A DNA stretch of 60,089 nt. Origin: Candidatus Rokuibacteriota bacterium. Lineage in GTDB: Bacteria > Methylomirabilota > Methylomirabilia > Rokubacteriales > CSP1-6. Position numbers and translations under genes: made by a program. Positions 8,843-16,309 of this stretch are shown here, piece by piece. Location of the stretch: the NCBI GenBank assembly GCA_023248995.1, contig JAHFDN010000018.1:1-60089 (forward strand), in the 5' to 3' direction. The notes under the pieces are model-generated. The model saw nothing but the letters and a program-made list of their open reading frames with translations. It was not told the DNA's origin and ran no database searches. Position 1 is the stretch's first letter, and every line of letters begins with the position of its first letter.

Positions 8843-9649
8843 ATGAGAGCGATCCGACGCGGAATCCTGATGGCGGTCGTGGCGACGCTCACGACGACCG
8901 CTGGATTGAGCGGATGGGCGTGGGCCGAGTCCACGCTGGACGCGATCAAGAAGCGGGGGAAGATCATCGTGGGGGTGAAGAGCGACTTCCCGCCCTTCGG
9001 CTACGTGGACAGTGGCGGGAACAACCTGGGCTTCGACGTGGACGTGGCCCACCTGTTCGCCCAGGCCCTGTTCAAGGATGCCAACAAGGTGGAGCTGGTG
9101 GCGGTGACGTCGGGGAACCGGATTCCCTTTCTTCAGAGTGGGAAAATCGACATCATCATCGCCACGGTGACGATCACCGACGAGCGCCGGCAGGTGGTCG
9201 AGTTCTCCGACCCGTACTTCCTTTCTGGCTCCCTGCTCCTGGTGCCCAAGGCGAGCGCCATTCGGGGGGTCGAGGACCTGGCGGGGAAGACCGTCGCGGT
9301 CATCCAGGGGGCGATCCAGGACAAGGACATCGAGCAGCTCGCCCCCCAGGCGGCCCGCGTGAAGTTCGGGAAGGTCTCCGAGGCCGTCCTCGCGGTCAAG
9401 GGCGGCCGGGCCGACGCGTTCGCCCAGGACGACATCCTCATCCTGACTCTGGCCAAGGAGAATCCCGACATGAAGGCGGCGGGTAAGCCATTCATCCCGC
9501 GCCCGTACGGGATCGCCGTCCGGAAGGGAGACATGGAGTTCATCAAGTGGGTCAACGCCGAGCTCGCCCGGATGAAGAAGGACGGCATGTACGACCGGCT
9601 CTGGAAGAAGTACTTCGCCGATGTCGAGGCCAACCTCGTGAAGCCCTGA
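8843..9649 (+). CDS. Amino-acid ABC transporter substrate-binding protein (SBP family 3)
   Basis: A 268-residue periplasmic solute-binding protein. A signal peptide runs to about AWAES (residue 29). The mature protein opens with TLDAIKKRGKIIVGV, which is typical of family 3 (polar amino acid) binding proteins, and continues with the conserved FDVDVAHLFA and IIATVTITDERR stretches. AAGGAGG lies 8 bases before the ATG. Two permease genes follow at once. The 129 bases upstream hold a short GACGCC/GGCGTC hairpin at about 8808-8822 but no riboswitch I recognise. The ligand is probably an amino acid or a small carboxylated amine; specificity cannot be read from the sequence. Confidence 0.9.
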   Translation: MRAIRRGILMAVVATLTTTAGLSGWAWAESTLDAIKKRGKIIVGVKSDFPPFGYVDSGGNNLGFDVDVAHLFAQALFKDANKVELVAVTSGNRIPFLQSGKIDIIIATVTITDERRQVVEFSDPYFLSGSLLLVPKASAIRGVEDLAGKTVAVIQGAIQDKDIEQLAPQAARVKFGKVSEAVLAVKGGRADAFAQDDILILTLAKENPDMKAAGKPFIPRPYGIAVRKGDMEFIKWVNAELARMKKDGMYDRLWKKYFADVEANLVKP

Positions 9650-9661
9650 AGCGGGAGCCGC

Positions 9662-10324
9662 GTGGCCTACACCTTCGACTGGGGCGCCGTCTGGCAGGGC
9701 CTGCCCTACCTTCTCCGGGGGGCAGGCCTGACCATCTTCATCTCGGCCGTGGCGATGCTGTTCGCCCTCGCCCTGGGCATGATCCTGGCCGCGCTCACGC
9801 AGGTCCCCGGCCGTCTGGTCCCCGGCCTGGTGCGCGCCTACGTCGAGGTGTTCCGGAATACCCCGCTCCTCATCCAGATCTTCATCGTCTACTTCGGGCT
9901 CCCGCAGCTCGGCCTCCGGCTCTCCCCGTTTGGGTCGGGGACTTCGGCCCTGGTGCTCTACGCCTCCGCCTACAATGCGGAGGTGTTCCGCGCGGGCCTC
10001 GAGGCGGTGCCGTGGGGCCAGCACGAAGCCGCGCTCTCCACGGGGCTCTCCCCCTTCCAGACCTTCCGGTACGTGATCATTCCCCAGGCCCTGCGCATCT
10101 CCTTTCCGGCGCTGGGAAATAACCTCGTGTCCCTCGTCAAGAACTCCTCGCTCGTCTCCATCATCGGCATGGTGGACCTGATGTTCGTCGCCAACGACAT
10201 CTCCTTCAACAACTTCCGGACGTTCGAGATCTACGGCGCGACGGCGGTGCTCTACGTCATCCTCGTGCTCATGCTGACGCGCCTCTTGAGCGTGACCGAA
10301 CGCCGGATGCTCAGGAGCCAATGA
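9662..10324 (+). CDS. Amino-acid ABC transporter permease 1 (HisM/GlnP family)
   Basis: A 220-residue inner-membrane permease with five hydrophobic segments. The conserved permease loop (EAALSTGLSPFQTFRYVIIP, residues about 120-140) docks the ATPase. It begins with GTG at 9662, 12 bases after the binding protein, with GGGAG just upstream. Its TGA overlaps the ATG of the second permease as ATGA, so the two are translationally coupled and probably form the heterodimeric channel. Confidence 0.92.
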   Translation: MAYTFDWGAVWQGLPYLLRGAGLTIFISAVAMLFALALGMILAALTQVPGRLVPGLVRAYVEVFRNTPLLIQIFIVYFGLPQLGLRLSPFGSGTSALVLYASAYNAEVFRAGLEAVPWGQHEAALSTGLSPFQTFRYVIIPQALRISFPALGNNLVSLVKNSSLVSIIGMVDLMFVANDISFNNFRTFEIYGATAVLYVILVLMLTRLLSVTERRMLRSQ

Positions 10325-10968
10325 ACTGGTCGGTGGTCGTCGAGAACCTGTCCTACCTGCTCCGGGGCGCCGTCAGCACGCTGGCGATCTCCGCCGGCGT
10401 CGTGATCCTCGGGACGGCGGCCGGAGTCCTCTGCGGGCTCCTCAGGTTCGTGGTGTGGAAGTGGCTCGGCGCAGGGATCACCGGGGTGATCGAGTTCGTC
10501 CGGGCGATCCCGCTCCTGCTCCAGATCTTCTTCGTCTTCTTCGGGCTGCCGGCCCTCGGTCTCAAGATCGCATCCTTCCCCGCGGTGGTCCTGGCCATGA
10601 GCCTCTGGATGCTGGCCAACACCGCCGAGGTCGTCCGGGGCGGCATCCAGTCCCTTCCCCGCGGGCAGTTCGAGGCGGCCAGCTCCATCGGCCTGTCGAC
10701 GGTGCAGGCGATGCGCCACGTGATCTTCCCCCAGGCGATCCGGCGCATGCTGCCGCCCTTCGTGGGCCTCTGCACGATCCTCATCAAGGACACGTCGCTG
10801 GCGGCCATCATCGGGGTGTTCGAGCTGACGCGGGCGGCCCAGGAGACCATCGAGCGGACGTTCCGCTCCTTCGAGATCTACCTGGTCACGGCGGCGATCT
10901 ACTTCGTCATTTGTTTCCCGTTGACCCAGTTCTCCCAGCGGGCCGAGGCCTGGCTCCAGCGCCCGTGA
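10321..10968 (+). CDS. Amino-acid ABC transporter permease 2 (HisQ/GlnP family)
   Basis: A 215-residue second permease, related in sequence to the first (for example EAASSIGLSTVQAMRHVIFP against the equivalent loop there). It starts in the ATGA overlap with permease 1. A GlnQ-type ATP-binding gene normally follows, but the next gene (11027) is a DUF971 protein. The energising ATPase must therefore be encoded elsewhere or shared with another system. Confidence 0.92.
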   Translation: MNWSVVVENLSYLLRGAVSTLAISAGVVILGTAAGVLCGLLRFVVWKWLGAGITGVIEFVRAIPLLLQIFFVFFGLPALGLKIASFPAVVLAMSLWMLANTAEVVRGGIQSLPRGQFEAASSIGLSTVQAMRHVIFPQAIRRMLPPFVGLCTILIKDTSLAAIIGVFELTRAAQETIERTFRSFEIYLVTAAIYFVICFPLTQFSQRAEAWLQRP

Positions 10969-11026
10969 TGCCCGTGGGGGGCGCTCGGGAGGCAGCGCGA
11001 CCTCTGCCCGACGGACGGGGCCGAGC

Positions 11027-11371
11027 GTGAGCGCGACCCCCGTAGAGATCCGTCGCGTCGAGAATCGAGAGCTTCACATTCTATGGGCCGACGGCCACAG
11101 GACGGTCTTCACAAACAGGTTCCTCCGGCAGACATGCCCCTGCGCCGGCTGCGTCAGCGAGTTGACAGGCGAGCGCGTCCTCAGGCCGGAGTCGGTTCGC
11201 CCGGACGTTCGAGCTGAGGAGATCTCGCTCGTCGGTCGCTACGCCATCCAGATTCGCTGGAGTGACGGGCACTCGACGGGCATCTACAGCTTCGAAAAGC
11301 TCCGGGCGGAGTGTCCGTGCGAGGCCTGCCGGCCCGGCGGGGCGCCCGAGAGGAGGGAGACACCGTGCTGA
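11027..11371 (+). CDS. DUF971 domain protein with two CxCxxC motifs
   Basis: A 114-residue protein matching DUF971, the domain also found at the N-terminus of gamma-butyrobetaine hydroxylase. It contains LHILWADGH and ISLVGRYAIQIRWSDGHSTG, the two beta segments typical of the domain. Two cysteine motifs are notable: Cys37-x-Cys39-xx-Cys42 and Cys96-x-Cys98-xx-Cys101. Together they could bind zinc or an iron-sulfur cluster. The start is GTG 11027. The stop overlaps the start of the VOC gene by 7 bases, so the two are coupled. DUF971 has no settled function; proximity to Fe-S biogenesis genes in other genomes has prompted an Fe-S idea, which remains inference here. Confidence 0.8.
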   Translation: MSATPVEIRRVENRELHILWADGHRTVFTNRFLRQTCPCAGCVSELTGERVLRPESVRPDVRAEEISLVGRYAIQIRWSDGHSTGIYSFEKLRAECPCEACRPGGAPERRETPC

Positions 11372-12138
11372 CCGGCATTGACCATCTCGTCGTCGTCGTC
11401 CCGGATCTCGAGGCGGCGATCCAGAACTACGAGCAGCTCGGCTTCACGGTGGTGCGTGGCGGCCGGCACCCGGTCGGGACCCACAACGCGTTGATCGCAT
11501 TCGCCGACGGGTCCTACCTGGAGCTCATCGCCTTTTACGAACCGAGCGCTGACCACCGCTGGTGGAAGCCGCTTCAAGAGGGCGGCGGGCTCGTGGACTT
11601 CTGCATGCAGACCGACGACCTCCGGGGGGACACGGCGGCGTTCCGCCGGGCCGGGGTGGACATCGAGGATCCCACGCCCCAGAGCCGCGTGCGCCCCGAC
11701 GGCTACATGGTCAGTTGGGTGCTCTCGATCCCCCGCGGCCCGCACCGCGGCGTGGCGCCGCTTCTGATCCAGGACGAGACGCCCCGGGCCGAGCGCGTGC
11801 CGTCGGCGGCGCCGCATAGGAACGGGGTCAGTGGCATCGGCACGGTGACGGTCGCCGTCGCCGACCCCGACGCGGTCCGCCGCTGGTACGAGGGCGTCCT
11901 GGGGGGCGGCGGGCAGGGGATCGAGCGGAAAGACCTGGACGCCGCCGGCGTGCGCTTCAGGACCGGGCCGCACGCGCTGGACTTCCTCGCGCCGGGAGGA
12001 TCCCGGAGCCCCCTGGGCGCCTGGCTCCGGGCTCGGGGGCCCTCCCCCTACGCCGCCATGCTCAGAACGGGGGGAGGGAAGGTCGGCCCGCTCGACGAGG
12101 CGAAGACCCTCGGGGCCCGGCTGGCCCTGGCGCCATGA
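11365..12138 (+). CDS. VOC/glyoxalase-like superfamily protein
   Basis: A 257-residue protein of the vicinal oxygen chelate superfamily, close to the Glyoxalase_3-like group. The opening LTGIDHLVVVVPDLEAAIQN gives the first beta-alpha-beta unit with a metal-type His (His6), and a second module starts near VTVAVADPDAVRRWYEGVLG (about residue 170). The start GTG 11365 has GAGGGAGA upstream; the in-frame GTG/ATG-like options further upstream lie inside the DUF971 gene. It overlaps DUF971 by 7 bases and the cupin gene by 4 (ATGA). Substrate and reaction are unknown. Confidence 0.8.
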   Translation: MLTGIDHLVVVVPDLEAAIQNYEQLGFTVVRGGRHPVGTHNALIAFADGSYLELIAFYEPSADHRWWKPLQEGGGLVDFCMQTDDLRGDTAAFRRAGVDIEDPTPQSRVRPDGYMVSWVLSIPRGPHRGVAPLLIQDETPRAERVPSAAPHRNGVSGIGTVTVAVADPDAVRRWYEGVLGGGGQGIERKDLDAAGVRFRTGPHALDFLAPGGSRSPLGAWLRARGPSPYAAMLRTGGGKVGPLDEAKTLGARLALAP

Positions 12139-12521
12139 AACGGGCCGGCGTCGCGCTCTCGCTCCTCCTGGCGTTTGCCGCCGGCATGGCCGTCGGGGGC
12201 GCGCGGGGCCAGGGGACGCCCCGCATGCGGGCCGACGTTCTCCTGGATCTTTCGACCGACGAGATCCCGCGGCGGACGCGGATCCACGTCAACCTCGACC
12301 ACTGGGAGCCCGGCGCGGGGACCGGTCGCCACAGCCATCCCGGCCCCACGGTGATCGTCGTGCTGGAGGGAGAACTGGGGGAGGTTCTGGCTGACGGGCG
12401 CCTCCGCACCCTGGAGGCCGGCCGGGCCTACTGGAGGTCGGCGCGCGCGGAGCACGACGTGAAGAACGTCGGGGGACGGCCGGCACGCGCGCTGGCCGTC
12501 CACCTGGACCCGGCCCGCTGA
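12135..12521 (+). CDS. Exported cupin-domain protein
   Basis: A 128-residue small cupin with an N-terminal signal-like segment (LLLAFAAGMAVGGARGQ). The cupin fold is shown by the first motif GRHSHPGPTVIVVLEGELGE (two His and a Glu-like position) and the second, shorter motif ending EHDVKNVGG. It starts in an ATGA overlap with the VOC gene. Placement with a DUF971 and a VOC protein suggests a small metal-dependent oxidative or detoxifying operon, but no substrate can be assigned. Confidence 0.82.
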   Translation: MKRAGVALSLLLAFAAGMAVGGARGQGTPRMRADVLLDLSTDEIPRRTRIHVNLDHWEPGAGTGRHSHPGPTVIVVLEGELGEVLADGRLRTLEAGRAYWRSARAEHDVKNVGGRPARALAVHLDPAR

Positions 12522-12533
12522 CGCCCGGCGCTG

Positions 12534-12923
12534 CTAGGCCGGGTTCCCTCGGGGCGGCACGAGCTTCTTCAGGCGGACGAATTCGGCTGTGCCGAGGTTG
12601 ATGAAGACGATGGCCTGGCCGTCGCTGTCCGTTCGCCACACGAGCCCCTTCATGGTCATCGGGGGCTCGCCATCGGGCGGGGCCAGGCGGAGCTGGATCG
12701 TGGCTCCGTCCGACGGCCGGGACTCCTTGGACCGCAGGTGGAGTTTCGCCCCGAACGGGTTGAGTCCCGAGAGCCTCCCCTTCTGGGCGCGGCGGCCGGG
12801 CGTCTCCACGGTCACCTCCCACTCGGCCTTCGCCCGCGGGAAGCGGCGCGTATCGGGCCGTCTGAGGACCAGTCTCGGGCGACGCTTCGCCCTGGGTTTT
12901 GGTTGGCGCTTGGCACGCTTCAT
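12534..12923 (-). CDS. PilZ-like domain protein
   Basis: A 129-residue protein with a strongly basic N-terminus (MKRAKRQPKPRAKRRPR) and a PilZ-like beta barrel. The c-di-GMP-binding RxxxR appears as RRFPR, but the second motif (D/N)xSxxG is degenerate (GLNPFGAKL), so dinucleotide binding is uncertain. I start at ATG 12923 because GGGAG lies 7 bases upstream and TAGAAT, a -10-like hexamer, precedes it; a longer in-frame start at 12995 exists. It is convergent with the cupin gene and divergent from the lipoprotein gene. Confidence 0.75.
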   Translation of the reverse strand: MKRAKRQPKPRAKRRPRLVLRRPDTRRFPRAKAEWEVTVETPGRRAQKGRLSGLNPFGAKLHLRSKESRPSDGATIQLRLAPPDGEPPMTMKGLVWRTDSDGQAIVFINLGTAEFVRLKKLVPPRGNPA

Positions 12924-13008
12924 CTCGCGACTCCCAATTCTATCCAAAAGAGCGAAGAAAATGCCATTCTTGATGTTGTCGCGGGTGCCGCGCATAGTGA
13001 CAGGAATG

Positions 13009-13017
13009 TGCTAGACT
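13009..13017 (+). promoter_or_regulatory. Extended -10 promoter element (TGCTAGACT)
   Basis: TGC plus TAGACT at 13012-13017 lies 21 bases before the lipoprotein ATG, giving a leader of about 14 bases. It matches the TGATAGACT element at 1384 in 8 of 9 bases. No convincing -35 is present. Confidence 0.45.
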
Positions 13018-13037
13018 TCCGACAGACAGGGCACCAC

Positions 13038-13295
13038 ATGCCGACTCGCCGGGCCCTCTCATTCCTCATCCTCGTCCTCCTGGGCTCCTTCGGATGCGCG
13101 ACGAAAGAAGGCCCCCTCTGGTACAAGCCGGGGAAAGACTATACGACGGCGGAGTTCAACCGGGACAGGGAGAGCTGCACGAAGGACAAGAAGCTGGATG
13201 AGGACTGCATGAAGGCCAAAGGGTGGGTGGCGGTGACCCAGGACCTCGCGCGGCCTCAGCCCTCCCAGACCCAGGGGCCCCCTCCCCGCTACTAG
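13038..13295 (+). CDS. Small secreted lipoprotein, unknown function
   Basis: An 85-residue protein with a lipoprotein-type signal: MPTRRALSFLILVLLGSFGC, with the acylated Cys at about residue 20. The Phe at -2 makes the lipobox slightly unusual. The mature part is hydrophilic and contains two further cysteines (ESCTKD and DEDCMK) that could form a disulfide, then a proline- and glutamine-rich tail. A start at 12738 in the same frame would overrun the divergent promoter region. The gene ends 5 bases before the convergent DinB-like gene. Confidence 0.72.
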   Translation: MPTRRALSFLILVLLGSFGCATKEGPLWYKPGKDYTTAEFNRDRESCTKDKKLDEDCMKAKGWVAVTQDLARPQPSQTQGPPPRY

Positions 13296-13300
13296 GGCGC

Positions 13301-13768
13301 TCAGGGTTTTCCGTCGAGCGCCCGCCTCATTTGGCCCAGGTGATTGTCATCGTGCCCCGCGATGAGCGCGACGAAGTCTTCGGAAGTCATTCGCCCGCGG
13401 GTGGGATGAATCCCGCCCCGCCGCCACTCTTCCGGTGTGAGTTCCCCCACGAGCTTCAGCGTGTCCGCCCGCAGGCGGCGGAAGCTGGCGAGCGCCTCCG
13501 CCGCGTCGTTCCGGAGGTACTGGCGGTCTCGGGCCCACGCGTCGGGATCGATCGGCAGGAGCCTGGGCTCCTCGTTCGCGAGGATGGTCCTGAAGCGCCC
13601 GAGAAAGAGTTCCTCGGTGTCCCGGAGGTGGCAGACCACCTCCGTCGCGGCCCAGGCGTTCTCGGCCGGTCGCTTGCTCAGGGTCGCCTCGGGCTTTGTC
13701 CCCAGGGCGGCGGCCAGATCGTCGGCGGTTCTGCGGATTCGCTGAAGCGCTTGATCGAGGGTGCTCAT
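13301..13768 (-). CDS. DinB/YfiT-like four-helix metalloenzyme-fold protein
   Basis: A 155-residue protein of the DinB superfamily, a four-helix bundle with a three-His metal site. The probable ligands are His47 (VVCHLRD) and His139 and His143 (GHDDNHLGQM). The start ATG 13768 has GGAGG 5 bases upstream and overlaps the TGA of the preceding zincin gene (ATGA), so the two form a coupled operon. DinB-like proteins include thiol-dependent S-transferases and stress-induced proteins; the substrate here is unknown. Confidence 0.82.
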   Translation of the reverse strand: MSTLDQALQRIRRTADDLAAALGTKPEATLSKRPAENAWAATEVVCHLRDTEELFLGRFRTILANEEPRLLPIDPDAWARDRQYLRNDAAEALASFRRLRADTLKLVGELTPEEWRRGGIHPTRGRMTSEDFVALIAGHDDNHLGQMRRALDGKP

Positions 13769-14319
13769 GTGTCCTCCGTGGCGAAGAGATCGCTCGGTCC
13801 CGCCGCGCCGGGCACCAGAGCCTCCTGCCCCTCCATGAGGCGGTGAAAGAGGCTCGACTCCCGCTTGTAGAACCCCTCCGTGTGAAGGGAATCCGCGAGC
13901 CCGAGCAACCGGTAGTCCAGGTGGTGGCAAAACTCGTGCAGCAGCGTCCGGAGGAACGTCCGAAAGGCTACGACCTGGCGCCGCCGGGCCGTCCGCATCC
14001 ACACGGTGATCTTCGGCGCGCCCCGTCCGCCTGCGGTCGTGTAAAGGCCGTGGAGCTCTCCCCAGTGCGCGTGGGGCCGGGCCGCCAGGACGAGGACCCT
14101 GGCCGGGGGGACCCCGAGGGACCGGGCCAGGGCCTGGAGGAGGCGCTCCGTCGCGGCCTGGGTGAGGTCCCGGTCCTCGCGCCGGAGCGCATCCGCCACC
14201 CTGCCCACGAGGGGGGAGAGCGCCTCGGCCGCCGCCAGGGGGAGATGGCTGATCGCGTCGCTCCGCTGGTAGATGGCCTTCTGCCGCGGGCTGAGTCGCG
14301 CGTAGTAGGCGAAGGGCAC
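13765..14319 (-). CDS. Zincin-type metal-dependent protease-like protein (HEFCHH)
   Basis: A 184-residue protein with the zinc-protease motif HExxH at residues 128-132 (LLHEFCHHLDYR) and a likely third ligand, His146 or Glu148 (SLHTEGF). No signal peptide is seen, so it is probably cytoplasmic. It resembles small SprT- or minigluzincin-like domains in size and layout, but I cannot place it in a named family. It begins with GTG at 14319 and overlaps the DinB-like gene by 4 bases. It is divergent from the radical SAM gene. Confidence 0.7.
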   Translation of the reverse strand: MPFAYYARLSPRQKAIYQRSDAISHLPLAAAEALSPLVGRVADALRREDRDLTQAATERLLQALARSLGVPPARVLVLAARPHAHWGELHGLYTTAGGRGAPKITVWMRTARRRQVVAFRTFLRTLLHEFCHHLDYRLLGLADSLHTEGFYKRESSLFHRLMEGQEALVPGAAGPSDLFATEDT

Positions 14320-14400
14320 GGCGATGCCATTGTAATGTCGCGGCGACGGCTTGACAATCAGCGGATGCCCCCCGGCCTGCCGGTGCGCGGGCCGGGGGTA

Positions 14401-14406
14401 TATAAT
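14401..14406 (+). promoter_or_regulatory. Consensus -10 (TATAAT) before the radical SAM gene
   Basis: A perfect TATAAT at 14401-14406 lies 23 bases before the ATG at 14430. No -35 hexamer is seen at a normal spacing; TTGACA at 14351 is 44 bases away and too far. The flanking bases resemble those of the promoter before the NifU-like gene. Confidence 0.45.
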
Positions 14407-14429
14407 GAAGGCGCCTCCGGTCCCGCGCG

Positions 14430-15935
14430 ATGAATTCCACGGCCCCCGTGCACGCTCAGACGATGGCCCCGTCCCTCAGGGAGCCCGGGGCCATCGTGCT
14501 TGTCTCCTGCTACGAGCTGGGTCACCAGCCCCTGGCCCTCGCCTCGCCCCTGGCGTTCCTCGAGCGGGCCGGGTACGCCCCCGGGACGCTCGACATCTCC
14601 GTGGAGCCGTTCGACGCCGAGAGATTCGCTCACGCCCGGTTCGTCGGCATTTCGGTCCCCATGCACACGGCGCTGCGCCTCGGGGTGCGGGTGGCCGAGC
14701 ACGTGCGTCAGATGAACCCGGCGCGCCACATCTGCTTCTACGGCCTCTACGCGTCCCTGAACGCCGAATACCTGCTCGCCCGCGGGGCAGACTCGGTGAT
14801 CGGCGGGGAGTTCGAGTCGGCGCTCGTGGCGCTGGTCGAGGCGCTGGAAGCGGGGCGCCCGGGCCCCGTGGAGGGAGTCCATCTGCGGGGGCAGCCGGCC
14901 GGGCCGGTCCTCCGGCGCCTCTCCTTTCCGCTGCCGAGCCGCGCCCGGCTCCCCCGGCTCAAGGAGTACGCGCACCTCGAGCGCGAGGGTGCCCGCGGGC
15001 TCGTCGGCTATGTGGAGGCCAGCCGCGGGTGTCTGCACATGTGCCGGCACTGCCCGATCCCGCCTGTCTACGGCGGGCGCTTCTTCGTGGTGCCGGGGGA
15101 GATTGTGCTCGCGGACATCCGCCAGCTGGTGCGCGCGGGGGCGACCCACATCACGTTCGGTGACCCGGACTTCCTGAACGGTCCCGGCCACTCCCTCGCG
15201 ATCGTCCGCGCCATGCACGCCGAGTTCCCCGCCCTGACGTTCGACTTCACCGCCAAGGTCGAGCACATCCTGGAGCGAAAGGATCTGTTCCCCGAGCTGG
15301 CGGCGCTGGGCTCTATCTTCATGATCTCCGCGGTAGAGTCGCTGAGCGACACGGTTCTCGCCAACCTGGACAAAGGGCATTCGCGGGCCGACGTCCACGC
15401 GGCACTCAGGATCGTCAGGGACGCGGGCATCACGTTCCGGCCCACCTGGGTCCCCTTCGCGCCGTGGGCCACCCTCGAGGACTACGTGGAGATGCTGGAG
15501 TTCGTCGAGACGGAAGGGCTGGTGGACCACGTGGATCCGGTCCAGTTCACGCTCAGGCTCCTGGTTCCGCCCGGCTCGGCGCTCCTCGGCCGCGCCGCGA
15601 TCACGCCCTTCCTCGGGACGCTCGACCAGGCCTCCTTCAGTTACGTCTGGACCCATCCGGACCCGCGCATGGACCGCCTCCAGCAGGAGGCGAGCCGGCT
15701 CGTGGAGGCCGCGGCTCGGGCGGAGGAGGACCCGGCCGAGACGTTCTGCCGGCTCCGGGACCTCGCCCACGCGACTCTCGGCGTGGCGACCCCGGTGCGG
15801 TTGGCCCCGTCGCCCGACCGCCCCCGCTCTCCGCGTCTCACCGAGGCCTGGTTCTGCTGAGCGGAGCCCACCGAGGGCCAGTTCGGCCCTCTCCAGGCGG
15901 CGTTGCACGAAGGGGTTGCGGGCGTGGTATTATGA
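14430..15935 (+). CDS. B12-type radical SAM selenoprotein (CUAEP tail; in-frame TGA = Sec at 15858)
   Basis: Residues 1 to about 150 form a Rossmann-type cobalamin-binding-like domain without the DxHxxG base-off motif. Residues about 190-400 are a radical SAM barrel with the 4Fe-4S motif Cys201-xxx-Cys205-xx-Cys208 (CLHMCRHC). The frame meets TGA at 15858-15860 right after a Cys codon. It then continues as Ala-Glu-Pro-Thr-Glu for 24 residues to TGA at 15933-15935, giving 501 residues with selenocysteine at 477. I recall an NCBI-named family of CUAEP/CCAEP-tail radical SAM proteins, which this tail (RLTEAWFC-U-AEPTEG) fits. A hairpin fitting the bacterial SECIS pattern follows. If Sec is not inserted, the product is a 476-residue protein ending in Cys. 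The substrate is unknown. NifU-like and ATP-grasp genes follow. Confidence 0.85.
15858..15891 (+). promoter_or_regulatory. Putative bacterial SECIS element (Sec UGA plus hairpin)
   Basis: After the UGA (15858-15860) come 12 bases and then a perfect 7-bp stem, GAGGGCC (15873-15879) paired with GGCCCTC (15885-15891), closing a five-base loop AGTTC. The loop begins 19 bases after the UGA and has G at its second position. This fits the general bacterial SECIS description: a stem-loop just downstream, loop about 16-37 bases from UGA, G in the first two loop positions. No T-run follows, so it does not look like an intrinsic terminator. Confidence 0.72.
15903..15933 (+). promoter_or_regulatory. Possible promoter for the NifU-like gene
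   Basis: TTGCAC at 15903-15908 and TATTAT at 15928-15933 are 19 bases apart. It lies inside the predicted C-terminal extension of the selenoprotein. Spacing is one or two bases long of ideal, so confidence is modest. Confidence 0.4.
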
Positions 15936-15989
15936 AGGCCTCCGGGAGCGCCCGGGAGAATCAGGGACACACACGACAGGGGGGACACC

Positions 15990-16271
15990 ATGGCTACTGA
16001 GCTCAAGGAACGGGTCCAGGCTCTGCTCGATAACTCCATCAACCCGGCAGTGGCGGGGCACGGTGGGTACATCGAGCTGATCGACGTCAAAGACGACACC
16101 GTGTACATCCAGATGTCGGGCGGCTGCCAGGGCTGCGGGGCGGCCGACGTCACGCTGAAAGCGGGGATCGAGCGTATGATCAGGGAAGAGATCCCCGAGG
16201 TGAAAGACATCCTCGACGTCACCGACCACGCGGCCGGCCGGAACCCGTACTACTCGCCCTCCAAGGGCTAG
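15990..16271 (+). CDS. NifU-like C-terminal-domain Fe-S scaffold/carrier protein
   Basis: A 93-residue single-domain NifU C-terminal (Nfu-type) protein. Such proteins bind a 4Fe-4S cluster between subunits through a CxxC and deliver it to client enzymes. The motif is Cys46-xx-Cys49 in GGCQGCGAADVTLK, with the usual preceding HGGYIELIDV. A G-rich ribosome site (AGGGGGGA) lies 5 bases before the ATG. It sits 54 bases after the selenoprotein tail and 38 before the ATP-grasp gene. Placement right after a radical SAM gene suggests it may supply that enzyme's cluster, though Nfu proteins usually serve many clients. Confidence 0.92.
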   Translation: MATELKERVQALLDNSINPAVAGHGGYIELIDVKDDTVYIQMSGGCQGCGAADVTLKAGIERMIREEIPEVKDILDVTDHAAGRNPYYSPSKG

Positions 16272-16309
16272 CGTCCTCTCCGCCGTGCGGCCGGCGGGGT
16301 TCTTCGTCA

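Noticed and set aside
14351-14356. TTGACA as the -35 of the radical SAM promoter
   Set aside because: It is 44 bases from TATAAT at 14401, far too long for one promoter.
15873-15891. Hairpin after the radical SAM stop as an intrinsic terminator
   Set aside because: No T-run follows the stem, the frame continues as Ala-Glu-Pro, and the spacing from TGA fits a SECIS better.
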